DNA of 64,000 nucleotides. It comes from Sialis fuliginosa (Eukaryota > Arthropoda > Insecta > Megaloptera > Sialidae). The DNA lies in contig OY540816.1 of assembly GCA_961205875.1 (NCBI GenBank), forward strand, positions 15,696,701 through 15,760,700. The letters run 5' to 3'. Below the pieces are notes generated by a model that was not told where the DNA came from, made no database searches, and saw only the letters and a list, made by a program, of their open reading frames with translations. Positions 37,560 through 50,043 of the stretch are shown here, in pieces (positions within the stretch are counted from its first letter, which is position 1; each line of letters begins with the position of its first letter). A program made the position numbers and the translations under genes.

Positions 37560-38130
37560 GGTACAAAAAAAAAATTAGTTCGAATTATTTCTTAAGACGC
37601 ACCTGATTCTATTTTTGTATATATACCTATTTAATTTTTTGAAAATTTCAATCTAAATCTAAATTTATACAAACGTCAACATGTCATTTAAAACATCAAA
37701 TTGACATCGTTGTAGACCTATATTATAGGAAATTGAATGCTCTACAAAAAAGATCCCATAAGATTTTTACGTAACATGTATCGTTCTTGAGATATCTTAA
37801 AAAATAATATGTTGGGTTGTCACCCCTCCCCCTTACACACGATTTTGATGATATTGAAATGGAACCGTCCTCAAGCCAGACCCAACCATCCAACCAAGTT
37901 TAATTAATATCGGTTCAGTGGTTGATGAGTTATGCGTGTGACAAAAATTCAGGGAACAAACACACACACACACACACGGACGGGCAGACAGACAGACACG
38001 GATCGAAAAGTGTTTGTATTGGCCTGAAACGAATAGATCAATTTAAAATTTTGAAATCGGAGAATTATTTTTTTGTCTCATTCTAAAACGATCACAAAGC
38101 TACCCGTATCTTCAATATTATGAGGAAGCA
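37560..38130 (-). repeat. Dispersed repeat with tandem CA/GACA core
   Basis: Reverse-orientation copy of 10420-10990. It shares GACGGTYC..CAAGCCAGACCCAACC, CGGTTCAGTGGTT and GATATCTYAA segments around a CACACACACACACAC and CAGACAGACAGACA core. A third copy is at about 56470-56790. Probably the tail of a retroelement; not identified. Confidence 0.5.
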
Positions 38131-38559
38131 AAATTTTTTTGGTCATTGAAAATCTGTAAGACGTGTGATAACAATACAATTTATTTAAAAAAATAGGTAT
38201 TTTTTGTGTCGTTAAAAAATCAGTGTGACACCCGCCTAATGTGTAAAAATTAAACCTGTTGACTTTTTTGCATGGGAGGGGGACACTCTCGATTTCCTCC
38301 CCTATTATCCCTCCCCTAGAGACACCATTATAAGATTTGATCAGCGTTAATGTGAGTCAAGTATGTACTATGTATTAGTTTAAATATTTATTTTTATGTA
38401 ATATTCGATTTATTGTTTTAAACAAAATTTAAAAATAATAATAATAAAAATTTTAAAAATAATAAAACGCATTTAGTGGGACAATTATAAAAATTAAAAT
38501 ATAAAGTAGCGAATAAAAACTTTAAGATGAGAGACGAATTATGATGCCGATGGTAGACA

Positions 38560-39730
38560 TACTTACACACACGTACTCGAGTTGACAGTTTAGTCTGTGT
38601 CTTGTAATTGTTGTTTAAGTAATATTTTAAGTGTTTTTTTTGTTCTACAAGTATAAATATATGTGCAAAAGTTTTTTTACAAAGTGCGAAACTATTGTTA
38701 CAATTATTAACAATGTAAGCGAATTAGGTAAGTGTAATTTATATTAGAATTTTGAACTAGTTACACTGGCGTATTAATATTGCTACATGAGCTATATCTG
38801 CATATCTACAACGTTAAATATATATTATATCTTATGTTGTTTTCATTAATTAATTTTTTGCATAATTATTTTGAGTGTGCTAATTCTTCTAGTAATATTT
38901 ATTTTAATAGAAGATCGTCTATTGTAAAATGTAAAAAGTAACAATTAAAAATAATTTTTTTATAGTGTTACCTGCCATTGTTTTCAAATTACACACACAT
39001 ACATGCACTCAAAAACACACACACACACACAGTCCTTGTGACGTATGGCGCTTTATTCTGGCGGTCTTTTTGTGCTTAAAGTAATAAAGTCATATTCTAA
39101 GTATTTTTCGTTTTACAAATCTAAATATATGTGCAAAAGTTTCTATACAAAGTGCGGAAATATTGTCATTTTGAATTTCAACGTATCGTGTACGAAATTT
39201 AACGTATTAGTGTAATTTATATTTGAAATATATACCTATAAAATGGCGTGCCTATATGTACATATATGTAAGTACTTATTACTTATGCATCATCGTATCT
39301 ACTAACCTATGTTAGTTATATCGTATGAACATTTTATTCATTAATTTATTTACTTTTGTTCATACGATATACATTTTATTCATTAATTTATTTTACAAAA
39401 TTTGCTAATCCTTTCAATAATTTTATTTTTTAAATGTTAGACATTTTTTTTATAGTGTTGTCTACCACCTTTTCAAATCACACGTATACTCTCACACATA
39501 GTTCAGAATTCAGATGGCGGTTTTTTTTTGTGCAGTATTCATGTGATTATTTTAGTTGGTTTCATTTGTTTTACAAATCTAAATATATGTGCAAAAGTTT
39601 CTCTACGAAGTGCGGAATTATTGTCAATATAAATAACAACATATTGTGTACGAAATTTTGAGTATTAGTTTAGTTTATATTTGAAAAAGGTACAGTGCTG
39701 ATCCGTATTAGTACATCTATATGTAAAATA
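38560..39730 (+). repeat. Three diverged tandem repeats, ~400 bp
   Basis: TAAATATATGTGCAAAAGTTT followed by ACAAAGTGCG occurs near 38655, 39122 and 39582. Each lies downstream of a TTTTTATAGTGTT.. and CACACA segment or its equivalent. The copies differ more than those of the adjacent 3-kb array. A GATCAGCGYYAATGTGAGT motif also recurs at 38338 and 40227. No coding frame is supported. Confidence 0.6.
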
Positions 39731-40800
39731 GGTACGTTATATTATTTTGTAACTTTATTACAAAATAAAATTGTGTACCTACATTATCGTGAATGCAAAA
39801 TTAAATATATTTTTAATTAAATATGTTTTTCCATATATAATAACACAAAATAAATAATAATATATAAATAATAAATAATATATATAATAATAAATAATAC
39901 CCCATTTGAAAGTGCTAGAAAATTTTATTAGCTCTTTTATAATACCGGACATTAAACAAAATGCAATAATTGATATTTTTTTTCAAATTTTGATTGTTAA
40001 ACATATTGTAAGTTCAAAGTGCCTTTGGTATCAACATTGTTGTAAATTCGATTTGCGGTTATATACACTATATTTTACATTATTTTGACATATTTTATAA
40101 TTTTATTTCAAATTTTAACAACAATTGAAATACAACAACATATCATTTAATTTGAGGTTATAATCATATTTGTTGTACTTGTGCATTATATTCCCGGTAT
40201 TTGTAGATATACAAGTATTATATGTTGATCAGCGCCAATGTGAGTGAAGTGTGTACTATTAATTTAAATATTTATTATTGCATATTCGTTTGCTAAACTG
40301 CTAAGCGGTATTAAAAATTATTCATAAGGCGAAGATTTAATTGTTTTGAAGAGAGACCGGAATATAATTATTATATAATATTTACGCCAGTAAATACCTA
40401 AATTAAAAAAAACAATGATGAGACTGATTTAATGTTTTTAAACCTTGTGGATTTCATTAAAAAATGTAAACAAAACTATCTTTTGTATTAAATTTCAAAT
40501 TTTTACGTCTAATAGTTTCAGAGAAAATTGCTTGTGACAGACGGACGGATGGACACTAAAGTGATTCTAATAGTGCATCGTGTTCACTGAACACTAAAAA
40601 TACATTTTTTTATTATAATAAAACTTAATATTTAAAAATCATTTTATTGCATAACCTAAAGAAAATAAAAACCAAAAGCATTAGTATTTAAGGACCATTA
40701 GTATATACTTATATAATATTTAAACTAAAAGTACACTTTACTCACATTGGCACTTCTGCAAATGCCGGGGATAAAATGCACAAAGCGCAATTAGGTACCT

Positions 40801-43640
40801 TTTTTATTAATATTAATTTTCTCTATTTTCAGATCACTGACTGGATCTCAAGCTTACATTTATTTCACGTTCACTAATATGATATTAAAGAACGAAGAAA
40901 GAAAATTCGATGAGTTAGTGTTGTAAATGTTAAGTGAAAAAAGTGTGTTTAAAATTAAGTGAAATGGGCAATTTTAAAAAAGTGAAGTGCATGTATAAAA
41001 TATTGTGTTTGTTTATTGTGTGTTCACCATAGGAGTCACCCCCACTTTTCAAGGAGTAAAAGCTTTATAAAGGTTTGAGTTATTAATATTAACAGTGTGC
41101 TTAGTAGGTATTTGGTCCAACGTTTCACCCTTTCCCCAAGCGGTCGTAGGGCTTGATCAATAGGCCCTCCGCTTACCAATCATTTTATTATTATATCGTA
41201 TTTCACCAAACAGATACATTGATCTGTTTTGAGACTTACGAATTTATATTATTTTGTAGTATAATTTAGCTGTTCTTCCGATTTAATTGGTTTCCGATCT
41301 AGCGAGGAACCCTGTCTGTTGGGATCTAGAAGATCTGTTATCGGACAGTGTTAGTCGTTGGGTTCTTTTAGGGTGGGAGGGCGGAATATTTGAACAACAA
41401 ACGACGAACCGTGGTCCGCTGCCCATTTGGAATGTCTTAGGTAGGGACGTGAGAGGTAGACTTGTTTGATATTTTGTACGTCAATGGACTTTAAGTAAAA
41501 CAAGCGATAAGTAATCTTGTCTAGGATTTCTTAAGCGATATCTCACTGAATAGTGATTAGACGATATATATATCGCTGGAAGAAACTAGCGAAAAGACCG
41601 TTATCTGCTTGAATTAGCTGGAGAAAGTCTAGGCGATGTCTGCCTTGAGCGGGTGCGTTTTGGGCGGCACAAGTAGAGACACTGACTACACAACCAACAC
41701 CCTATATTGTAAACCTCATCCACCTCACACAATGTATGTATATATGTATATTTATTTCAGGATTTGGACTGCTGTGTCGTTTTCCAGACACGGCGGCATC
41801 GAGGGATTTTTGTTTGTTGAATCTTTTTAAAATAAATTTTTAATTGGTGTTTTTTTTTAAAATGAATTAGTTAGTTTTATGAGTAAATTAGAATATCGCG
41901 GAACTTTGTCCTCCAGAACAGATACTGAATAGCACACTTAGGTTAATGCGGAGTTGCTCTCTTCCTATGGACTATAAATATGTATTTATTTAGTTTATAA
42001 GTACTAATCGTTTTTTTTATTTTTCAGGTTTTTTATAAATAATCCCCTATCTCTAACTCGTTATTTATAATATCTGTTATGTTAATTAAAAAGAAAATAA
42101 AACTGAGTAATCTTGTTTTATTTGAAATTTTAAGAAGATATAAATATTTTTCTAAAGATTACTGAGTTTTCATTTTCTAGTCATTTCTAGGAAGAGAGTA
42201 TTTTTTATTTCAGGAAAAGTTTGTGAAAAAAAAATAGTTTGAAAAGTGCCTATTTGCAAAAAAAATATCTAATCAAATCAGTGTTTCTCAACTTTTTTAA
42301 CAACATGAAAATAAAATACCGTAATTAAACAAGAATAAATCAAACATTATAAACAGAATATCTACAATTTATTTTGAATCTGAAAAATTTAAATTATTGA
42401 CACGAGAAACACTGTATAGATTATATATTTTGCGATTTAATAATTTTTTATTAATATAATTTTCTCTGTTTTCAGATTTTCAACCATTCCGCAAGAGTAT
42501 TTTTCTTTTTTCTGACAAAATTGAAGTTATCAAGAAAAGGATACAAGAATTGCTTAGCTTTAATTTGCATCGCGATAATACAGAGTTGGATTGATTTTTA
42601 ATCTGTTGACAATCAATGCAACTCTGTATAATGATTATTCACATATTTTTTATTAATATAATTTTCTGTTTTCAAATTTTCGACCGTTCCGCAAGAGTAT
42701 TTTTCTTTTTTCTAACACAAAATGGAAGTTATCAAGAAAAGAAATCAAAAAATACAATAAAAATTGCTTTGTTTGAATTTGCATCGCGATAATACAGGGT
42801 TGGATTGATTTTTAATCTGTTGACAATCAATGCAACCCTGTATAATGATTATTCACATAGTTATTTTTTATTAATATAATTTTCTGTTTTCAGATTTTCG
42901 ACCGTTCCGCAAGAGTAATTTTCTTTTTTCTAGCACAAAATGGAAGTTATCAAGAAAAGAAATAAAAAAAAAAAAAAAAAATTGCTTAGTTTTAATTTGC
43001 ATCGCGAGAATACAGGGTTGGATTGATTTTTAATCTGTTGACAATCAATGCAACCCTGTATAATGATTATTCACATATTTTTTATTAATATAAATGATCT
43101 CTGTTTTCAGATTACGGGCGGATCTTTAGCTGATATTTATTTTTTTGGTTTCAATTTACTAGCTAGCAAGCACTTTCAAATGAGGTTTCAAACCTATCGG
43201 ACAGTTCACTTGCAGTTCCATGAAATGTTTGACAATTTTCGCGTACGCATGGTATGTAAACACCAACGGTATTAAAACAGTGGCGATATTATGAAAATTA
43301 TTTTGTATGGTCAGTACCGCCAACTGTGTTACAATGATTTGGTACGCGTGGTATGTAAACACTAACGGTATTAAAACAGTGGCGATATCATGAAAATTAT
43401 TTTGTATGGTCAGTACCGCCAACTGTGTTACAATGATTTGAAGTATCACTGCTCTAAATTCCATAACTAATCCATAGATACTATCACAGAATTAATACCC
43501 CAAAATTGAAGTTATCAAGAAAAGGAATCAAAAAATACAAGAAGAACTGCTTAGCTTTAATTTGCATCGCGATAATACAGAGTTGGATTGATTTTTAATC
43601 TGTTGACAATCAATGCAACCCTGTGTAATGATTATTCACA
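40801..43640 (+). repeat. 3-kb tandem array, unit 1
   Basis: Begins with an acceptor-like TTATTAATAT..TCTCTATTTTCAG|ATCAC. Then comes a GC-richer core (about 41000-41830), nearly unchanged in all units, with stop-free frames at 41287-41469 (opens with TTG) and 41636-41830. Acceptor-like TTTCAG follows near 41760 and 42028, AATAAA at 42096-42101, four hairpin sub-repeats from 42580, and the 99-bp repeat module (two copies). It lacks the ~180-bp segment (TTATGCCTGGAACAC..) that units 2-4 have. High nucleotide identity of the frames reflects recent duplication and is not evidence of coding. Confidence 0.85.
43113..43500. repeat. Module with 99-bp repeats, in array units 1-3
   Basis: Begins TAGCTAGCAAGCACTTTCAA and ends TTAATACCCCAAAATTGAAG. 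Internal 99-bp repeats start at GGTATGTAAACACCAACGG (43251, 43350). Also at about 45998-46490 and 49415-49905. A single-repeat relative stands alone at 62297-62512, so the module derives from a dispersed TIR element. Minus-strand frames over it (for example 46045-46449) merely read the repeat. Confidence 0.7.
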
Positions 43641-46625
43641 TATTTTTTATTAATATAAATGATCTCTATTTTCAGATCACGGGCGGATCTTAAGCTGATA
43701 TTTTTTTTTTGGTTCACGTGTATATTCTCAAAGAATGAAGAAAGAAAATTCAAGGAGTAAGAGTGTTAAATATTAATAGTGAAAAAAGTGTATTTAAATA
43801 AGCTTTTATGCCTGGAACACATCGTCAAGTGTTTGTCGAATATGGCTGAATGCCGAGTCGTAAACGGTATCAATATTCGTGTTAGTTTGTCTTCATTAGT
43901 AAAATGTTAAGAACATTCGGGCCGTTGTCACGTGAAAATCGTCGCGATGTGTGTCCAAGGCATTGGTATTTAATATTAATAGTGAAAAAAGTGTATTTAA
44001 AATTAAGTGAAATAGGGCAATTTTAAAAAAGTGAAGTGCATGTATAAAATATTGTGTTTGTTTAGTGTGTGTTCACCATAGGAGTCACCCCCACTTTTCA
44101 AGGAGTAAAAGCTTTATAAAGGTTTGAGTTATTAATATTAACAGTGTGCTTAGTAGGTATTTGGTCCAACGTTTCACCCCTTCCCCAAGCGGTCGTAGGG
44201 CTTGATCAATAGGCCCTCCGCTTACCAATCACTTTATTATTATATCGTATTTCACCAAACAGATACATTGATCTGTTTTGAGACTTACGAATTTATATTA
44301 TTTTGTAGTATAATTTAGCTGTTCTTCCGATTTAATTGGTTTCCGATCTAGCGAGGAACCCTGTCTGTTGGGATCTAGAAGATCTGTTATCGGACAGTGT
44401 TAGTCGTTGGGTTCTTTTAGGGTGGGAGGGCGGAATATTTGAACAACAAACGACGAACCGTGGTCCGCTGCCCATTTGGAATGTCTTAGGTAGGGACGTG
44501 AGAGGTAGACTTGTTTGATATTTTGTACGTCAATGGACTTTAAGTAAAACAAGCGATAAGTAATCTTGTCTAGGATTTCTTAAGCGATATCTCACTGAAT
44601 AGTGATTAGACGATATATATATCGCTGGAAGAAACTAGCGAAAAGACCGTTATCTGCTTGAATTAGCTGGAGAAAGTCTAGGCGATGTCTGCCTTGAGCG
44701 GGTGCGTTTTGGGCGGCACAAGTAGAGACACTGACTACACAACCAACACCCTATATTGTAAACCTCATCCACCTCACACAATGTATGTATATATGTATAT
44801 TTATTTCAGGATTTGGACTGCTGTGTCGATTTCCAGACACGGCGGCATCGAGGGATTTTTGTTTGTTGATTCTTTTAAAAATTAATTTTTTATTAGTGGG
44901 TTTTTTTTTTTTAATTACTTGGTTACTTTCATAGTCAGTTTGTTGAGTAAATTAGAATATCGCGTAACTTTGTCCTCCAGAACAGATACTGAACAGCACA
45001 CTTAGGTTAATGCGGAGTTGCTCTCTTCCTATGGACTATAAATGTTTATTTATTTAGTTTATAAGTACTAATCATCTTTTTTATTTTCAGGTTTTTATTA
45101 TAAATAATCCCCTACCTCTTACTCGTTATTTATAATATCTGTTATGTTAATTAAAGAGAAAATAAAACTGAGTAATCTTGTTTTATTTTAACCACGTTAG
45201 TAAATTTTTTATTATCTATTTGTAATTTTAAGAAGATATAAATATTTTTCTAAAGATTACTGAGTTTTCATTTTCTAGTCATTTCTAGGAAGAGAGTATT
45301 TTTTATTTCAGGAAAAGTTTGTGAAAAAAAAATAGTGTTTGAAAAGTGCCTATTTGCAAAAAAAATATATAATCAAATCAGTGTTTCTCAACTTTTTTAA
45401 CAACATGAAAATAAAATACCGTAATTAAACAAGAATAAAACAAACATTATAAACAGAATATCTACAATTTATTTTGAATCTGAAAAATGTAAATTATTGA
45501 CACGAGAAACACTGTATAGATTATATATTTGCGATTTAATAATTTTTTATTAATATAATTTTCTCTGTTTTCAGATTTTCAACATTTCCGCAAGAGTATT
45601 TTTCTTTTTTCTGACAAAATTGAAGTTATCAAGAAAAGGATACAAGAATTGATTAGCTTTAATTTGCATCGCGATAATACAGGGTTGGATTGATTTTTAA
45701 TCTGTTGACAATCAATGCAACTCTGTATAATGATTATTCACATATTTTTTATTAATATAATTTTCTGTTTTCAGATTTTCGACCGTTCCGCAAGAGTATT
45801 TTTCTTTTTTCTAACACAAAATGGAAAATATCGAGAAAAGAAATTAAAAAAAAAAAAACAAGAAAAATTGCTTAGTTTGAATTTGCATCGCGATAATATA
45901 GTGTTGGATTGATTTTTAATCTGTTGACAATCAATGCAACCCTGTATAATGATTATTCACATATTTTTTATTAATATAAATGATCTCTGTTTTCAGATTA
46001 CGGGCGGATCTTTAGCTGATATTTATTTTTTTGGTTTCAATTTACTAGCTAGCAAGCACTTCCAAATGAGGTTTCAAACCTATCTGACAGTTCACTTGCA
46101 GTTTCATGAAATATTTGACAATTTTCGCGTACGCATGGTATGTAAACACCAACGGTATTAAAACAGTGGCGATATTATGAAAATTATTTTGTATGGTCAG
46201 TACCACCAACAGTGTTACAATGATTTGGTACGCGTGGTATGTAAACACTAACGGTATTAAAACAGTGGCGATATTATGAAAATTATTTTGTATGGTCAGT
46301 ACCGCCAACTGTGTTACAATGATTTGGTACGCGTGGTATGTAAACACTAACGGTATTAAAACAGTGGCGATATCATGAAAATTATTTTGTATGGTCAGTA
46401 CCGCCAACTGTGTTACAATGATTTGAAGTATCACTGCTCTAAATTCCATAACTAATCCATAGATACTATCACAGAATTAATACCCCAAAATTGAAGTTAT
46501 CAAGAAAAGGAATCAAAAAATACAAGAAGAACTGCTTAGCTTTAATTTGCATCGCGATAATACAGGGTTGGATTGATTTTTAATCTGTTGACAATCAATG
46601 CAACCCTGTGTAATGATTATTCACA
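43641..46625 (+). repeat. 3-kb tandem array, unit 2
   Basis: Same layout as unit 1, plus the ~180-bp segment (about 43800-43970) flanked by a direct repeat TATTAATAGTGAAAAAAGTG. Core frames recur at 44336-44518 and 44685-44885. Three hairpin sub-repeats and three copies of the 99-bp repeat. Nearly identical to unit 3 over most of its length. Confidence 0.85.
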
Positions 46626-49600
46626 TATTTTTTATTAATATAAATGATCTCTATTTTCAGATCACGGGCGGATCTTAAGCTGATATTTCTTTTTTTGGTT
46701 CACGTGTATATTCTCAAAGAATGAAGAAAGAAAATTCAAGGAGTGAGAGTGTTAAATATTAATAGTGAAAAAAGTGTATTTAAATAAGCTTTTATGCCTG
46801 GAACACATCGTCAAGTGTTTGTCGAATATGGCTGAATGCCGAGTCGTAAACGGTATAAATATTCGTGTTAGTTTGTTTTCATTAGTAAAATGTTAAGAAC
46901 ATTCGGGCCGTTGTCACGTGAAAATCATCGCGATGTGTGTCCAAGGCATTGGTATTTAATATTAATAGTGAAAAAAGTGTATTTAAAATTAAGTGAAATA
47001 GGGCAATTTTAAAAAAGTGAAGTGCATGTATAAAATATTGTGTTTGTTTAGTGTGTGTTCACCATAGGAGTCACCCCCACTTTTAAAGGAGTAAAAGCTT
47101 TATAAAGGTTTGAGTTATTAATATTAACAGTGTGCTTAGTAGGTATTTGGTCCAACGTTTCACCCCTTCCCCAAGCGGTCGTAAGGCTTGATCAATAGGC
47201 CCTCCGCTTACCAATCACTTTATTATTATATCGTATTTCACCAAACAGATACATTGATCTGTTTTGAGACTTACGAATTTATATTATTTTGTAGTATAAT
47301 TTAGCTGTTCTTCCGATTTAATTGGTTTCCGATCTAGCGAGGAACCCTGTCTGTTGGGATCTAGAAGATCTGTTATCGGACAGTGTTAGTCGTTGGGTTC
47401 TTTTAGGGTGGGAGGGCGGAATATTTGAACAACAAACGACGAACCGTGGTCCGCTGCCCATTTGGAATGTCTTAGGTAGGGACGTGAGAGGTAGACTTGT
47501 TTGATATTTTGTACGTCAATGGACTTTAAGTAAAACAAGCGATAAGTAATCTTGTCTAGGATTTCTTAAGCGATATCTCACTGAATAGTGATTAGACGAT
47601 ATATATATCGCTGGAAGAAACTAGCGAAAAGACCGTTATCTGCTTGAATTAGCTGGAGAAAGTCTAGGCGATGTCTGCCTTGAGCGGGTGCGTTTTGGGC
47701 GGCACAAGTAGAGACACTGACTACACAACCAACACCCTATATTGTAAACCTCATCCACCTCACACAATGTATGTATATATGTATATTTATTTCAGGATTT
47801 GGACTGCTGTGTCGATTTCCAGACACGGCGGCATCGAGGGATTTTTGTTTGTTGATTCTTTTAAAAATTAATTTTTTATTAGTGGGTTTTTTTTTTTTAA
47901 TTACTTGGTTACTTTCATAGTCAGTTTGTTGAGTAAATTAGAATATCGCGTAACTTTGTCCTCCAGAACAGATACTGAACAGCACACTTAGGTTAATGCG
48001 GAGTTGCTCTCTTCCTATGGACTATAAATGTTTATTTATTTAGTTTATAAGTACTAATCATCTTTTTTATTTTCAGGTTTTTATTATAAATAATCCCCTA
48101 CCTCTTACTCGTTATTTATAATATCTGTTATGTTAATTAAAGAGAAAATAAAACTGAGTAATCTTGTTTTATTTTAACCACGTTAGTAAATTTTTTATTA
48201 TCTATTTGTAATTTTAAGAAGATATAAATATTTTTCTAAAGATTACTGAGTTTTCATTTTCTAGTCATTTCTAGGAAGAGAGTATTTTTTATTTCAGGAA
48301 AAGTTTGTGAAAAAAAAATAGTGTTTGAAAAGTGCCTATTTGCAAAAAAAATATATAATCAAATCAGTGTTTCTCAACTTTTTTAACAACATGAAAATAA
48401 AATACCGTAATTAAACAAGAATAAAACAAACATTATAAACAGAATATCTACAATTTATTTTGAATCTGAAAAATTTAAATTATTGACACGAGAAACACTG
48501 TATAGATTATATATTTTGCGATTTAATAATTTTTTATTAATATAATTTTCTCTGTTTTCAGATTTTCAACATTTCCGCAAGAGTATTTTTCTTTTTTCTG
48601 ACAAAATTGAAGTTATCAAGAAAAGGATACAAGAATTGCTAAGCTTTAATTTGCATCGCGATAATACAGGGTTGGATTGATTTTTAATCTGTTGACAATC
48701 AATGCAACTCTGTATAATGATTATTCACATATTTTTTATTAATATAATTTTCTGTTTTCAGATTTTCGACCGTTCCGCAAGAGTATTTTTCTTTTTTCTA
48801 ACACAAAATGGAAAATATCGAGAAAAGAAATAAAAAAAAAATAAAAAAATAAATTGTTTAGTTTGAATTTGCATCGCGAGAATACAGGGTTGGATTGATT
48901 TTTAATCTGTTGACAATCAATGCAACTCTGTATAATGATTATTCACATATTTTTTATTAATATAATTTTCTGTTTTCAGATTTTCGACCGTTCCGCAAGA
49001 GTATTTTTCTTTTTTCTAACACAAAATGGAAGTTATCAAGAAAAGAAATCAAAAAATACAAGAAAAATTGCTTTGTTTGAATTTGTATCGCGATAATACA
49101 GGGTTGGATTGATTTTTAATCTGTTGACAATCAATGCAACTCTGTATAATGATTATTCACATATTTTTTATTAATATAATTTTCTGTTTTCAGATTTTCG
49201 ACCGTTCCGCAAGAGTATTTTTCTTTTTTCTAACACAAAATGGAAAATATCGAGAAAAGAAATTAAAAAAAAAAAACAAGAAAAATTGCTTAGTTTGAAT
49301 TTGCATCGCGATAATATAGTGTTGGATTGATTTTTAATCTGTTGACAATCAATGCAACCCTGTATAATGATTATTCACATATTTTTTATTAATATAAATG
49401 ATCTCTGTTTTCAGATTACGGGCGGATCTTTAGCTGATATTTATTTTTTTGGTTTCAATTTACTAGCTAGCAAGCACTTTCAAATGAGGTTTCAAACCTA
49501 TCGGACAGTTCACTTGCAGTTCCATGAAATGTTTGACAATTTTCGCGTACGCATGGTATGTAAACACCAACGGTATTAAAACAGTGGCGATATTATGAAA

Positions 49601-50043
49601 ATTATTTTGTATGGTCAGTACCGCCAACTGTGTTACAATGATTTGGTACGCGTGGTATGTAAACACCAACGGTATTAAAACAGTGGCGATATTATGAAAA
49701 TTATTTTGTATGGTCAGTACCGCCAACTGTGTTACAATGATTTGGTACGCGTGGTATGTAAACACTAACGGTATTAAAACAGTGGCGATATCATGAAAAT
49801 TATTTTGTATGGTCAGTACCGCCAACTGTGTTACAATGATTTGAAGTATCACTGCTCTAAATTCCATAACTAATCCATAGATACTATCACAGAATTAATA
49901 CCCCAAAATTGAAGTTATCAAGAAAAGGAATCAAAAAATACAAGAAGAACTGCTTAGCTTTAATTTGCATCGCGATAATACAGAGTTGGATTGATTTTTA
50001 ATCTGTTGACAATCAATGCAACCCTGTGTAATGATTATTCACA
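46626..50043 (+). repeat. 3-kb tandem array, unit 3 (longest)
   Basis: Core frames recur at 47322-47504 and 47671-47871. Five hairpin sub-repeats, the most in the array, account for its extra length over unit 2; the 99-bp repeat is present three times. Almost no substitutions separate its core from that of unit 2. Confidence 0.85.

Noticed and set aside
41287-41469. 60-codon frame in the array core, found in four units, as a conserved gene
   Set aside because: It opens with TTG, and the whole core, not only the frame, is identical between units. Conservation reflects recent duplication. The neighbouring frame (41636-41830) runs across an acceptor-like CAG and low-complexity sequence.
46045-46449. 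134-codon minus-strand frame of repeated TQLAVLTIQNNFHNIATVLI units
   Set aside because: It is the 99-bp repeat (33 codons) read in an open frame; its length follows the repeat number in each unit, and the solo element lacks it.
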